DNA of 64,000 nucleotides from a candidate division KSB1 bacterium. Its GTDB lineage: Bacteria > Zhuqueibacterota > Zhuqueibacteria > Zhuqueibacterales > Zhuqueibacteraceae. A program made the position numbers and the translations under genes. Shown here piece by piece: positions 43,410-52,273 of this stretch. The DNA is taken from the NCBI GenBank assembly GCA_034506175.1, contig JAPDQB010000014.1, forward strand, positions 55,243 through 119,242, read 5' to 3'. Below the pieces are notes generated by a model that was given only the letters and a program-made list of their open reading frames with translations, was not told the DNA's origin and made no database searches. Positions within the stretch are counted from its first letter, which is position 1. Every line of letters starts with the position of its first letter.

Positions 43410-44912
43410 ATGCCTGCTCTCACAGCGGTTCCGGCGGCGGATTGGTGGCTTGGAGTATTCCTGCTTACCGGCATGATCGCGCTGCTGATTTCATTCGAGC
43501 GCATCTATCGCCGTTGTCCCCACTGCGCTGAAGCGCTCCGCAAGCTTGTCCACCTCGCCACTGGCCTGGCAGTTTTGCCCGCGCTCTGGCTGTTCACTTC
43601 TCCTTGGCCGCTTCTCCTCATCGCCATTTTTTTTGCGGCGGCAAATTTTTGGTCGACCCGGCACGGCAAGCTGAAATCGATTCACGCCGTGTCGCGGCCC
43701 TCGCTCGGCACGTTTTACTATCCTGTTTCCGTTATCATTCTCCTGCTGGTGTTTTGGGAACGCAGCGTGATGATACTCACGATTGCCTTCGCGCTCATGG
43801 CCTTCGGCGATGCGGCCGCCGGCCTGGTGGCGGGAAAAATTTCGCGCCGGAAAATTTTGCCTTTACCGTGGGATCAAAAATCCTTGCAAGGCAGCGCCGC
43901 GATGCTGGTCATCTCTATTCTCATCATCGCCTTCGGGTTGGCGCTGTTTAAAAACAGCCACAGCTTGTCGTGGGAAAATGGCCTTCACATCGCGCTGGCG
44001 ATTGGCGTTTTGGCCACAGCCGCCGAAGCGCTTTCCGATCACGGCTCGGATAACTTGACCGTGCCGTTGCTCGCGGCGCTGGGTTTGTTTGTGGTTTTGC
44101 AGCCGGAAAGTCGCCAGCAATTTCTTCTTGGCGAAATCTTGGCGATGGTGATTGTCACCAGCGCGTTTTTCGCCAAAGCGCTGGATTTAAGCGGGGCCAT
44201 CGCCGGATTTCTTATCGGCACGTTTGTCTTTGGCCTCGGCGGCTGGATGTTTGCGATTCCGATGCTGCTATTCTTCATCGGCTCCAGCCTGCTCTCCAAG
44301 CTGCCGCAACCAAACGCCCGGCTGGTCGAAGAAATCATCGCCAAAAGTGCCCGCCGTGACGCCGCGCAGGTGTTGGCCAACGGTCTGCTGCCGGCGCTGA
44401 TGGCTGTCGCGAGTTTATTGATAAAAAATGAAACCGCATTTTTGCTTTATCTCGGCGGGCTGGCGGCGGCTACCGCTGATACGTGGGCGACGGAAATTGG
44501 CCTGCGTTTTGGAAAACAACCTCGTTCGATTTCAACAGGAAAATGGGTGGCGCCGGGCATTTCCGGCGGCATCACCTTCGCCGGCGTTCTCGGCGCGTTT
44601 CTGGGCGCGGTGCTGATTGCTTTGGCAGGGTATTTGAGCTATCGTTTTTTTACTCATCTTGCAATGTCCTGGCTGCCATTTATTGGCGTGACCCTCGCCG
44701 GCATCATCGCGCAGTTCATCGACAGCCTGCTCGGCGCCACACTGCAACGCCGGAATCGCTGCGTCATTTGCGAAAAAATCACCGAGCGCAGCGAGCATTG
44801 CGGGCGAGCGACAAATTTTGAATGGGGATGGCGGTGGCTGGACAATGACGTGGTGAATATTGTCTGCGGGATCAGCGGTGTGGTGTTGATGCTGATCTTT
44901 TTATTGTTGTGA
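43410..44912 (+). CDS. fused prenol kinase (VTE5/dolichol-kinase-like) and DUF92 (VTE6-like) membrane protein
   Basis: A 500-residue integral membrane protein made of two families. Residues about 1-215 resemble the dolichol/phytol kinase group: RKLVHLATGLAVLPALWL, FAALMAFGDAAAGLVA-like motif (ALMAFGDAAAGLVAGKI) and SLQGSAAM. Residues about 235-495 are DUF92: FFAKALDLSGAIAGFLIG, AATADTWATEIGLRFG, GTGKWVAPGISGGIT-type loop and the end AQFIDSLLGATLQRR then WLDNDVVNIVCG. In plants and cyanobacteria VTE5 makes phytyl phosphate and VTE6 phytyl diphosphate. Joined here, the protein could turn a free prenol into a diphosphate. Substrate is not known. Confidence 0.75.
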   Translation: MPALTAVPAADWWLGVFLLTGMIALLISFERIYRRCPHCAEALRKLVHLATGLAVLPALWLFTSPWPLLLIAIFFAAANFWSTRHGKLKSIHAVSRPSLGTFYYPVSVIILLLVFWERSVMILTIAFALMAFGDAAAGLVAGKISRRKILPLPWDQKSLQGSAAMLVISILIIAFGLALFKNSHSLSWENGLHIALAIGVLATAAEALSDHGSDNLTVPLLAALGLFVVLQPESRQQFLLGEILAMVIVTSAFFAKALDLSGAIAGFLIGTFVFGLGGWMFAIPMLLFFIGSSLLSKLPQPNARLVEEIIAKSARRDAAQVLANGLLPALMAVASLLIKNETAFLLYLGGLAAATADTWATEIGLRFGKQPRSISTGKWVAPGISGGITFAGVLGAFLGAVLIALAGYLSYRFFTHLAMSWLPFIGVTLAGIIAQFIDSLLGATLQRRNRCVICEKITERSEHCGRATNFEWGWRWLDNDVVNIVCGISGVVLMLIFLLL

Positions 44913-44957
44913 AAAAAAATCTTGATTTTTATATCATGATTTTTTATCTATAAATAG

Positions 44958-44984
44958 TTCAAATATAAAATATAAATATTCGAA
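44958..44984. promoter_or_regulatory. possible MarR operator
   Basis: TTCAAATAT (44958-44966) and ATATTCGAA (44976-44984) form an inverted repeat with one mismatch, 31 bp before the marR-type start codon. AT-rich inverted repeats of this length are the usual autoregulatory sites of MarR proteins. Confidence 0.5.
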
Positions 44985-45015
44985 TAAATGACCCAACCAG
45001 CGGGTTTGGATCAGA

Positions 45016-45498
45016 ATGAAGCAACGTTTGACCAAGGGGGCATTGTTGGATCGCGACAGTTATCCGGCCGGCCAAAGAGAGTCGCTAAAATTGTGGGTGG
45101 TGCTGGCGCGTTGCTTCAATTCCTTTGCGCAGAACGAAGCGCAGCATCTCAAAGCGTTCGATCTGACGCCGCCGCAGTTTGGTGTGCTGGAGGCGCTGGC
45201 GCATCTCGGGCCGATGAAAATGTGTGAGATCGGCAGCAAGCTGCTGATGAGCGGCGCCAACGTTACCGGCGTCATCGACCGTTTGGAAAAAAAGGGCATG
45301 GTGCGCCGTGTGATGGATGCGGAAGATCGCCGGATGTTTCTCATTCATTTGACGGATGAAGGCAGCAGAGTCATTGCAAAGATTTTCCCAATTCATGCCG
45401 GGCGAATCGAAGCGTTTACAAATGCGTTGAGCTCCAAAGAAAAACGTTTGTTGACCGAGTTGTTGAAGAAACTCGGCAAGGCGCAGGCCGGTTTTTAA
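45016..45498 (+). CDS. MarR-family transcriptional regulator
   Basis: A 160-residue winged-helix protein. The DNA-binding part includes LTPPQFGVLEALAHLGPMKM, then MSGANVTGVIDRLEKKGMV as the recognition helix and RRVMDAEDRRMFLIHLTDEG as the wing. MarR proteins are dimers, commonly repressors released by small ligands. The neighbour YceI gene starts 87 bp downstream and could be under its control, as is common for MarR/YceI pairs. An inverted repeat upstream may be its own operator. Confidence 0.88.
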   Translation: MKQRLTKGALLDRDSYPAGQRESLKLWVVLARCFNSFAQNEAQHLKAFDLTPPQFGVLEALAHLGPMKMCEIGSKLLMSGANVTGVIDRLEKKGMVRRVMDAEDRRMFLIHLTDEGSRVIAKIFPIHAGRIEAFTNALSSKEKRLLTELLKKLGKAQAGF

Positions 45499-45585
45499 GA
45501 CCGTCCGGTAATTCGGCGCTGATTTGAATTTAAAAAACTCCAAAAGCTTTAAACACTAAAATCAACTTTTACTCGAGGAGGCGCT

Positions 45586-46179
45586 ATGCGTTTCACCCAA
45601 AAGTTTTTTTTGATTTTCACCTTGTGTTTTATCACTTCCGCCGGTTTGGCGCAGCAAAAATTCGAGATCGATCGCTCGCATTCCAACATCGGCTTTACCG
45701 TGCGCCACATGCTGGTCGCCAAAGTTTCGGGCTCGTTCACCGATTTTTCGGGAACGATTCTGTACGATGAGAAAGACATCACCAAATCTTCGGTGAATGT
45801 CACCATCAAAACAGCGAGCATCAATACCCAGAACGAAAGACGCGATAACCATTTGCGGAGTGAGGATTTCTTCAACGCCGCGACGGATTCGGTGATTACC
45901 TTTGTCAGCAAATCCGTTAAAAAAAGCAAGGGCGGTTACATCGCGGTCGGCGACCTGACGATCCGCGGCGTAACCAGGGAAATCGAGCTGCCGTTCAACA
46001 TTATTGGCACCATTAAAGAGCCGCGCGGCACGCGCATGGGCATCGAAGCCGCCATGACGTTGAACCGCTTCGACTATGGCGTCAAATGGGATCGAAAGCT
46101 GGACAACGGCGGCTTGGTGGTGAGCAATGAGGTCCAAATCAATGTGGCGGTGGAGGCCATTGCGAGAGCGGAGCAGTAA
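45586..46179 (+). CDS. YceI-family periplasmic protein
   Basis: A 197-residue exported protein. The signal peptide MRFTQKFFLIFTLCFITSAG is cut near LAQ. The mature part is a YceI lipocalin-like barrel: FEIDRSHSNIGFTVRHML, VSGSFTDFSGTI, NAATDSVITFVSKSV and GDLTIRGVTREIELPF. Such proteins bind long-chain polyprenyl compounds or fatty acids. A strong GAGGAGG lies before the ATG. It follows a MarR gene and, at a distance, the prenol kinase fusion, which may hint at isoprenoid handling. Confidence 0.92.
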   Translation: MRFTQKFFLIFTLCFITSAGLAQQKFEIDRSHSNIGFTVRHMLVAKVSGSFTDFSGTILYDEKDITKSSVNVTIKTASINTQNERRDNHLRSEDFFNAATDSVITFVSKSVKKSKGGYIAVGDLTIRGVTREIELPFNIIGTIKEPRGTRMGIEAAMTLNRFDYGVKWDRKLDNGGLVVSNEVQINVAVEAIARAEQ

Positions 46180-46282
46180 ATAGACGGCTGGTGGGCCGGC
46201 TTCGAGCTGTGAGTGGTGCGTTCAGAAAATTAACCATCGCCTCATGCGCCCGCTGCGGGCTTGAATTGCCAAAAATTCTTGA

Positions 46283-46324
46283 CGCCACTCGTTCGAGGTC
46301 AGGGAACGAGTGGCGTTTTGTTTT
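46283..46324 (+). terminator. terminator downstream of yceI
   Basis: Perfect 12-bp arms CGCCACTCGTTC and GAACGAGTGGCG with a 9-nt loop, followed by TTTTGTTTT. No coding feature is seen between yceI and this hairpin. Confidence 0.9.
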
Positions 46325-46360
46325 ATCAGTCGCCGGTTCGCTGAACGCTTTTGAAAAATC

Positions 46361-46427
46361 ACCGACCGGTCACTTTGTGGACGCAAGTTTTGATGATTTC
46401 AATAAATTCAAGTGACCGGTCGGTCAC
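46361..46427. promoter_or_regulatory. paired TetR-type operators before the SDR gene
   Basis: ACCGACCGGTCAC (46361-46373) and its exact inverse GTGACCGGTCGGT (46412-46424, within GTGACCGGTCGGTCAC at 46412-46427). GACCGGTCGGTC-like palindromes are typical TetR-family sites. The second ends 10 bp before the -35 box. No TetR gene is in the window. Confidence 0.65.
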
Positions 46428-46437
46428 CTGAGATGGC

Positions 46438-46466
46438 TTGACAAGGCCGCGTTATTTTGGTATCTT
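46438..46466 (+). promoter_or_regulatory. sigma-70-type promoter of the SDR gene
   Basis: Perfect TTGACA (46438-46443), 17-bp spacer, TATCTT (46461-46466). The start codon is 26 bp later. Confidence 0.8.
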
Positions 46467-46491
46467 GAAAAAATTTCGGAGGAAAGAAAAA

Positions 46492-47277
46492 ATGAATCAA
46501 CGCCTATCGACATACTGGACCGGGAAAACCGTGCTGATCACCGGCGCCTCATCCGGCTTGGGCTATGCGCTCGTCGAAGCCCTGGCGCCGTATCGCGTGC
46601 ATTTTTGCCTGTTGAGCCGGCGTCTGGAGCCGATGGAAGAATTGGCAGCGAGATTTTCAGCAAGCGGCAGCCAGTTTTGGCTGCGCGCCTGTGACGTTCG
46701 CAACCGCGCCGAGGTCGAAAACGCCGTTGCTGATTTCGTCAAAACCACCGGACGGCTCGACGTCGCCTGGGTGAACAGCGGCATCGGCGGCGAAACTTCC
46801 TATCGCCGCTGGGATTGGGATCGCGTCGAAAATATTTTGCAAACCAATCTCCACGGCGCTCTGTATACGGCGCACACCTGTTTGCAATACATGGTGCCGC
46901 AAAATCGCGGCGCGATTATCGGCATCAGCTCGGTTTCGGCCATGCGCGGTTTGGCCGGCAGGCCGATTTACAGCATGACGAAAATCGGCCTGGCGTTTTA
47001 TATGGAAGCAATGGCCGCCGAGTTGCCGCAGATTCAGTTTACCACGATTTATCCCGGCTTCGTCGACACCGCGATTAATCGCGGCCATCCGAATCGACTT
47101 TGGTTGATGACGGCTGATCGCGCGGCACAACTGATGCTCACCGCCGTCGCCAAAGGCAAACGGGAGTACATTTATCCCTGGCAAATGCGCTGGCTTTTTC
47201 GTTTGGTTCGCATCCTGCCCGCAGGCGTTTATCGCTGGGCAGGAGGGAAGATGATCGAGTTGAGCCGGCCGCGGTGA
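46492..47277 (+). CDS. short-chain dehydrogenase/reductase
   Basis: A 261-residue classical SDR. NAD(P)-binding TVLITGASSGLGYALVEAL, the NSGIGG motif, ISSVSAMRGLAGRP with the catalytic Ser and YSMTK with Tyr and Lys are intact. Such enzymes oxidise or reduce alcohols, keto groups or lipids; the substrate is not evident. ATG at 46492 has GGAGG upstream. It stands behind a strong promoter flanked by TetR-type operators, so expression is probably induced by a small molecule. Confidence 0.9.
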   Translation: MNQRLSTYWTGKTVLITGASSGLGYALVEALAPYRVHFCLLSRRLEPMEELAARFSASGSQFWLRACDVRNRAEVENAVADFVKTTGRLDVAWVNSGIGGETSYRRWDWDRVENILQTNLHGALYTAHTCLQYMVPQNRGAIIGISSVSAMRGLAGRPIYSMTKIGLAFYMEAMAAELPQIQFTTIYPGFVDTAINRGHPNRLWLMTADRAAQLMLTAVAKGKREYIYPWQMRWLFRLVRILPAGVYRWAGGKMIELSRPR

Positions 47278-47370
47278 TGAAATTTTTCTGGCGCTTTTGA
47301 TTCTGCCGCGCTATCTTGTTTTCAATGCGTGTTTGGAAAATTTTCAAGCCTGCACCGATCCGATTCAATC

Positions 47371-48105
47371 ATGTCAGCAATTTCCTTCGAGCACGTTTAC
47401 AAATCTTATGGCGGGAATCATTACGCCCTGCACGACATTCATCTCACTTTCGCCGAGAATGTCACCACCGCCATTGTCGGCACCAGCGGCAGCGGCAAAT
47501 CGACGCTGTTGCAATTGATCAACGGATTGGAAAGGCCGACTCAGGGCAAAGTTTTTGTTTTCGGGAATGAAATTGACTATGCCAATCTGCCGACATTGCG
47601 GCGCCGAATCGGCTACGCCGTGCAGGGCACGGGTTTGTTTCCCCACCTCAGCGTCGCCGAGAATATCACGCTGCTGGCGGTGTTGGAGAAATGGGAGGCG
47701 CCGCGAATCCAAGCCCGCATCGAGGAATTGATGCAGTTGGTTGGCCTGCCGCTGGATTTTGCCGGACGTTATCCGCATCAACTCAGCGGCGGTCAGCAGC
47801 AGCGCGTCGGGCTCTGCCGCGCCATGATGCTCGATCCGAAAATTTTTCTGCTCGATGAAGCTTTCGGCGCGCTCGACCCCATCACCCGCAGCGAGATTCA
47901 CGAGGAGTTTTTGCATTTGCAAAAAGCGGCGCCACGCACGATTGTGATGGTCACGCACGATTTGAGAGAAGCCTTCAAGCTGGCGCAACAAATCATCATT
48001 CTCGATAAAGGCCGGATCGAGCAAATCGGCAGCGGCGAGCAACTGCTGGAGAAACCCGCAACAGACTTTGTCGTCAATTTTTTTAAATCGCAGTTGGGAG
48101 CATAG
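47371..48105 (+). CDS. osmoprotectant-type ABC transporter ATPase
   Basis: A 244-residue ATPase of the glycine-betaine/choline importer class (ProV/OpuCA type without CBS domains). Walker A is GTSGSGKST, the Q-loop AVQGTGLFPHLS, the signature LSGGQQQRVGLCRAM, Walker B KIFLLDEAFGALDP and the H-switch VMVTHDLREAF. The helical region and length fit short betaine importers. The next gene encodes the fused binding protein and permease, so the two genes form a complete minimal importer. No clear ribosome site precedes the ATG. Confidence 0.88.
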   Translation: MSAISFEHVYKSYGGNHYALHDIHLTFAENVTTAIVGTSGSGKSTLLQLINGLERPTQGKVFVFGNEIDYANLPTLRRRIGYAVQGTGLFPHLSVAENITLLAVLEKWEAPRIQARIEELMQLVGLPLDFAGRYPHQLSGGQQQRVGLCRAMMLDPKIFLLDEAFGALDPITRSEIHEEFLHLQKAAPRTIVMVTHDLREAFKLAQQIIILDKGRIEQIGSGEQLLEKPATDFVVNFFKSQLGA

Positions 48106-48135
48106 AAGCTCCAAGCTGGCAACGACAAGAGAATC

Positions 48136-48167
48136 GCAACGAAAAAAGCCATGCATTTTTTCGTTGC
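48136..48167. repeat. hairpin element between the two transporter genes
   Basis: Perfect 12-bp arms GCAACGAAAAAA and TTTTTTCGTTGC with an 8-nt loop, 24 bp before the start codon of the next gene. Its arms and the GATTCTC/GTCGTTG flanks resemble the 86-bp element at 35960-36131, though not identically. It could attenuate or stabilise the transcript. Confidence 0.55.
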
Positions 48168-48190
48168 AAGTTATTTCATGCGGTGATCCA

Positions 48191-49684
48191 ATGCAAATTT
48201 TAAAAACCTTTGCAACCCTGGCGATTTTTTGTTGTTTGCCTGCTTCGAATCTGGTTGCACAAAAGATCGTTGTCGGCTCGAAGTTTGATGCCGAAGGCCG
48301 GATTCTCGGCGAGATGACGGCGCAGCTTCTCGAAAGCCGCGGCTTTCAGGTGGAGCGCCGCCTCGCGCTCGGCGCGACGTTGATCTGCTTTCAAGCTTTG
48401 ACGAACGGCAACATCGACGTCTATCCGGAATATTCCGGCACAATTGCACAAGCCATTTTAAAACTTTCCCCTGGCACAACGCTCGAGGCGTTAAGGCAAC
48501 AACTGCGGCAGCAATATCATATCGAGTTGTTAAAACCGTTCGGTTTCAACAATACGTATGCGATTGTCGTGCGAAAAGCCGACGCCGAACGCCTCGGTTT
48601 GAAATCCATCGGCGATCTGAATAAAGCTTCGAATTTACGTTACGGCTTTAGCAATGAGTTTCTCAAAAGGCCCGATGGCTGGCCGGGACTGGCGGCGCGT
48701 TATGGCCTAATGGCGATCCCCAATGGCATCGAGCATGGGCTGATTTACCAAGCCATCGTTGAAAACAGGCTCGACGTCATCGACGTTTATTCCACCGACG
48801 CCAATATTCAGCGTTACGATCTGGTTATTCTCGATGACGACAAACATTTTTTTCCGGATTATCTCGCTGCGCCGCTGGCGCGCGCCGGAATCGCTGCTCG
48901 TGCCAAACAGGCCTTGAACGAGCTGGCCGGCGCGCTTTCGGAAAACGACATGATCGCCTTGAATGCGGCGGTGACAATTGAGAAAAAAGATTTTGCCGAG
49001 ATTGTGCGGTCGTTTTTGTCGCAGCGCCGATTGATCAGCGCTGAAACCTCGAAACAGAATGAACGGTGGGGAATTTTGGCGTGGCGCACGCTAACCCATC
49101 TAAAGTTGTCGGCGCTGGCCTTGGTGCTGGCAATGGCGATTGCGATTCCGGCGGGTGTACTGGTTTATCGGCTGCCGAAAATTTCTCGGCCGGTCTTGTA
49201 TTTCAGCGGGTTGTTGCAAACGATTCCGTCGATTGCACTGCTGGCGTTTATGATTCCGTTTTTTGGCATTGGCGCCATCCCGGCTATTATCGCCTTGTTT
49301 CTGTACGCCTTGCTGCCGATTTTACGCAACACTGCCACGGCACTATTTTCCGTCGATCCGCTGCTCAAAAAAGTTTCCGTCGGCATGGGTTTGACCACCT
49401 GGCAGCGCTTGCGCCACATCGAATTGCCGCTTGCGGCGCCGACGATTTTCGCCGGCATCAAAACCGCCGCGGTGATCAACATCGGCACGGCGACGCTGGC
49501 AGCCTTCATCGGCGCCGGCGGGCTTGGCGAGCCGATTGTCACCGGCTTGGCGCTCAACGACACCAAACTCATTCTTGAAGGCGCGATTCCAGCGGCGTTG
49601 CTGGCGGTTCTCGTCGAGTTCGGCTTCGAACGTTTGGAAAAAATTTTGATTCCCAAACATTTGCTGCAGCACCCGGTGGCGTGA
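48191..49684 (+). CDS. fused substrate-binding protein and permease of osmoprotectant ABC importer
   Basis: A 497-residue fusion. After a signal peptide (LATLAIFCCLPASNLVAQ) residues about 22-275 are an OpuAC/ProX-like binding domain: IVVGSKFDAEGRILGEMTAQL, DVYPEYSGTIAQAIL, DVIDVYSTDANIQRYDLVIL. Residues about 300-495 are a betaine permease with five or six helices (LKLSALALVLAMAIAIPAGV), the EAA-type motif MGLTTWQRLRHIELPLAAPT and GAGGLGEPIVTGL. With the ATPase upstream it makes a two-gene importer of betaine, choline or similar. The binding domain precedes the permease here. GGTGA precedes the ATG. Confidence 0.88.
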   Translation: MQILKTFATLAIFCCLPASNLVAQKIVVGSKFDAEGRILGEMTAQLLESRGFQVERRLALGATLICFQALTNGNIDVYPEYSGTIAQAILKLSPGTTLEALRQQLRQQYHIELLKPFGFNNTYAIVVRKADAERLGLKSIGDLNKASNLRYGFSNEFLKRPDGWPGLAARYGLMAIPNGIEHGLIYQAIVENRLDVIDVYSTDANIQRYDLVILDDDKHFFPDYLAAPLARAGIAARAKQALNELAGALSENDMIALNAAVTIEKKDFAEIVRSFLSQRRLISAETSKQNERWGILAWRTLTHLKLSALALVLAMAIAIPAGVLVYRLPKISRPVLYFSGLLQTIPSIALLAFMIPFFGIGAIPAIIALFLYALLPILRNTATALFSVDPLLKKVSVGMGLTTWQRLRHIELPLAAPTIFAGIKTAAVINIGTATLAAFIGAGGLGEPIVTGLALNDTKLILEGAIPAALLAVLVEFGFERLEKILIPKHLLQHPVA

Positions 49685-49699
49685 AGACTCACATATCCG

Positions 49700-50554
49700 C
49701 TACGGCGTCACTTCGAGCAGCCCGCCTTCGCGGCGAAACGGCAATTTGAGATAATCCGGGCCGAGCGCTTCGACGTTGGCGGCGAGACTCTCGATCAATC
49801 CTTTTGGTAACTTTTGGTGTCTGACCAACAAATAGGGAATCACTTCATACTGTGCGGGCGGAAGCGGCACTTGCAAAAGATTGAAAATCAGCACTCGTGA
49901 TCTGGGCGCCCTGCCAATGATGGTGATGTCACGAGTGTTGGCGCCGGGGGAAAATTCAAAAACAAACACTTCTTCCGAGCCAACACGCTTAAAAAGAACG
50001 GCGCCCAACAAACCGCCGACTGATTTGGGAAAAATGACCGTCGAGGAGTCGTCGACAGCTTCCAAGGTCACCGTCACGCCAATGTTTCCGCTAAAATTTC
50101 TTGACACCACTGCCGGTGAAACGACGGTGCTGATGCGCAAAAATCTCCGCAAGACTTTGGAAGCGGCCAGCTTGCCGTCTTTGTTGATATCGCCTCGCGA
50201 ATAAACAAAGAGGCCGTTTTGAATAACCGTCGCCGCCGAGTCAAGATAATAATTGGCGAGATAAGGATAAAGATTGAAAACACCGCTCACACCTGCGGAT
50301 GTGCCTTGGCTGCCCTTGGGCGGCAGTGTGAGCTGAAATTGGCCCTGCTCGTCGGTGTGGGCGCCAAGATTAAAGCCGGCCAGCCAAACATAGACGTCTT
50401 TCGCGCTGGTTTGATCCGCGAGCTTGATGGTGCCGCTAATGCTTCTTTTTTCTTCCGAAATTTTATCGCCGCCGAAGGGGTTGGAAGTGCAACCATAAAA
50501 AAAGATGAAAAATCCGGCGAGCCAAAATGCAGGAGGGCTGTGCTTTGTTTCCAC
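49700..50554 (-). CDS. uncharacterised lipoprotein
   Basis: A 284-residue lipoprotein with lipobox FIFFYGC, next CTSNPFGGDK. Residues about 35-80 form a carboxypeptidase-regulatory/CNA-B-like beta domain (SISGTIKLADQTSAKDVYVWL, GAHTDEQGQFQLTLPP). The later part is unrecognised, with GDINKDGKLAASKVLRRFLR resembling a dockerin-like calcium loop. It begins 48 bp downstream of the FGE lipoprotein gene and probably shares its transcript, so both may assemble on the outer surface. Function unknown. Confidence 0.7.
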   Translation of the reverse strand: METKHSPPAFWLAGFFIFFYGCTSNPFGGDKISEEKRSISGTIKLADQTSAKDVYVWLAGFNLGAHTDEQGQFQLTLPPKGSQGTSAGVSGVFNLYPYLANYYLDSAATVIQNGLFVYSRGDINKDGKLAASKVLRRFLRISTVVSPAVVSRNFSGNIGVTVTLEAVDDSSTVIFPKSVGGLLGAVLFKRVGSEEVFVFEFSPGANTRDITIIGRAPRSRVLIFNLLQVPLPPAQYEVIPYLLVRHQKLPKGLIESLAANVEALGPDYLKLPFRREGGLLEVTP

Positions 50555-50602
50555 ATCAATGACTCCGAATTAATAAAAGTAGTTGATGGAACGGAAGCCG
50601 TT

Positions 50603-52060
50603 TTAAAGAGATCGCGCGACGCGAAAACCCACGATCGCTTCAACCAACAAATTATGATCGGCGTTTTCGCGAATCGTGCCGCGAAACGCCGAACGGCAAA
50701 GGTTGGGCGGATTGATCCACGAGCCGCCGCGCCAAAGCGCGACGCCGCCGGGAATCGGTGCAAAAAACCTCGCCGGCCCCGGCCCGGGCGGATTTTGCCT
50801 TGGGCTGCTGGCATAATAATTCGCATCGTAAATGTCGAAAACAAACTCAGCGGCATTGCCGCTCATGTCATAAAGCCCGTACGGATTGGGCGGGAACGAG
50901 CCGACCGGCGCGACACTCGTAAAAATATCGCGCCCGCTGGTGCCTTGATAATTGGCAAGATCGTGGCTGATCGTGCCGTCGCTCGTGCCGTAAGCGAGTT
51001 GCTGTCCGCCGCGGCAGGCTTTCTCCCACTCGGCTTCGGTCGGCAAACGCAATCCGTAGAACGCGCAAAAAGCTGCGGCACCGTACCAATTCAGTCGAAC
51101 CACCGGATAATTTTCCAATCCGACGATAGCGCGAAATTCAACACGGCCCGGCGCCACCTCCACCGCTTCGATAAAACGATCCGGAAATTCAGTCGCACCC
51201 GCCAGCCGGCAATAAATCGAGCCGGCAAACGGCCCTTGCTTGCCGGTCACGATAGTCGATTCATACAAAATTTCACCGGCGGCAAAAGCCTGGGTGAGAT
51301 AATTGGCATATTGTTCATTCGTCACTTCGTACTTGCCAATCGCAAACGCGTCGACATAAACTTCATGCGCCGGCCGTTCATTGCTTCTGCCGTTATCGTC
51401 GCCCATGAGAAAACTGCCGGCCGGAACGGTGACTAATTCAATCGGGCTGCTGAATTGCGCCTGCACTTCGATTTGACTTTTGGTGGTCAAGGCTTGAAAT
51501 GTTCCGCTCACGGTTTCGAAGCCGCTCGCGCCCGGCCGGGCGCGCAACACGCCGGCGGTGTCAATCGTAGCGGCAACGCCGGGCGAAATTGACCACGATA
51601 CTTTGTTGGTGACGTATTCGTGGCTGATGTCCTGATACTCGACAATCGCTTCAAAACGAAGCGCGCGACCGGCTTCGACCCTGGCGTGCACCGGCCAAAT
51701 CGCCAGCGAGGTGGCACGCTTGGTGACGTCGATTTGAAATGTTGCCGATTGTCCTTTATAATCCGCGCGCACCGTTTCCCGGCCGGTCACATTGTTGTTG
51801 GCGGTAAAAAGTCCGCTCGCATTCACCCGGCCGGCGACGCCCGGCTGAATCGACCAGGCCACATGAGGCGTCACATCCTTGGTTTCGCCGCTGTGGAGTT
51901 TGGCGATGGCGGCCAACTGCAATGAGCCACCGGAATAAATCGAACGCGCCGGCGCCGTAATTTCCAAACCCATCGTGACATTCTCCGGCTGCAGCGGCTT
52001 GTCTTTGCAGGCGGCGACAAGGCCCCAAATTATTGTCGCGAAAAACAAGCATTTTGTCAT
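50603..52060 (-). CDS. lipoprotein with two Ig-like repeats and FGE-sulfatase fold
   Basis: A 485-residue lipoprotein. Lipobox IIWGLVAAC, then two bacterial Ig-like (Big_2-type) repeats at about 25-115 and 115-200 (LQLAAIAKLHSGETKDVTPH, then FEAIVEYQDISHEYVTNKVS). From about 205 a formylglycine-generating-enzyme fold: VPAGSFLMGDDNGRSNERP, IGKYEVTNEQYANYL, LRLPTEAEWEKACRGG, PYGLYDMSGNAAEFVFD and the end LWRGGSWIN ... VGFRVARS. The active-site cysteines of true FGE are not evident, so it is likely a binding protein. ATG at 52060 chosen with AGGCG upstream. It is complete, unlike the NACHT-FGE gene. Confidence 0.82.
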   Translation of the reverse strand: MTKCLFFATIIWGLVAACKDKPLQPENVTMGLEITAPARSIYSGGSLQLAAIAKLHSGETKDVTPHVAWSIQPGVAGRVNASGLFTANNNVTGRETVRADYKGQSATFQIDVTKRATSLAIWPVHARVEAGRALRFEAIVEYQDISHEYVTNKVSWSISPGVAATIDTAGVLRARPGASGFETVSGTFQALTTKSQIEVQAQFSSPIELVTVPAGSFLMGDDNGRSNERPAHEVYVDAFAIGKYEVTNEQYANYLTQAFAAGEILYESTIVTGKQGPFAGSIYCRLAGATEFPDRFIEAVEVAPGRVEFRAIVGLENYPVVRLNWYGAAAFCAFYGLRLPTEAEWEKACRGGQQLAYGTSDGTISHDLANYQGTSGRDIFTSVAPVGSFPPNPYGLYDMSGNAAEFVFDIYDANYYASSPRQNPPGPGPARFFAPIPGGVALWRGGSWINPPNLCRSAFRGTIRENADHNLLVEAIVGFRVARSL

Positions 52061-52273
52061 GAAACGCCTGTTCAAACTCCGGTTTGCACATCTTTTAAAA
52101 AACGAAAGCCCAAAACGAATCAGCAGCTAGCGCTAATTTATTTTAGGCTCGTGATCATGGCTCCCTTCCTATCTTTATCAAACAATCGTTTCCCCGGCGT
52201 TTGCGCCGAGGGATAGGAGAAATTAAAAAAGAAAAGGCCAAGATGTCAAGAAAATTTTCACTCGAAAATAGCA

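Noticed and set aside
46191..46415. A 74-codon plus-strand frame after yceI
   Set aside because: It spans a perfect terminator hairpin and the TetR-type operator, and shows no protein-like pattern.
50603..52060. A second DGR target because of its FGE fold
   Set aside because: The C-terminal half is complete with the usual VGFRVARS end, and no avd, RT or near-repeat lies beside it.
52170..52215. A riboswitch-like leader before the FGE lipoprotein (CGGCG-CAAA-CGCCG hairpin)
   Set aside because: Only one short hairpin is clear and the conserved bases of c-di-GMP, TPP or fluoride aptamers are not there.
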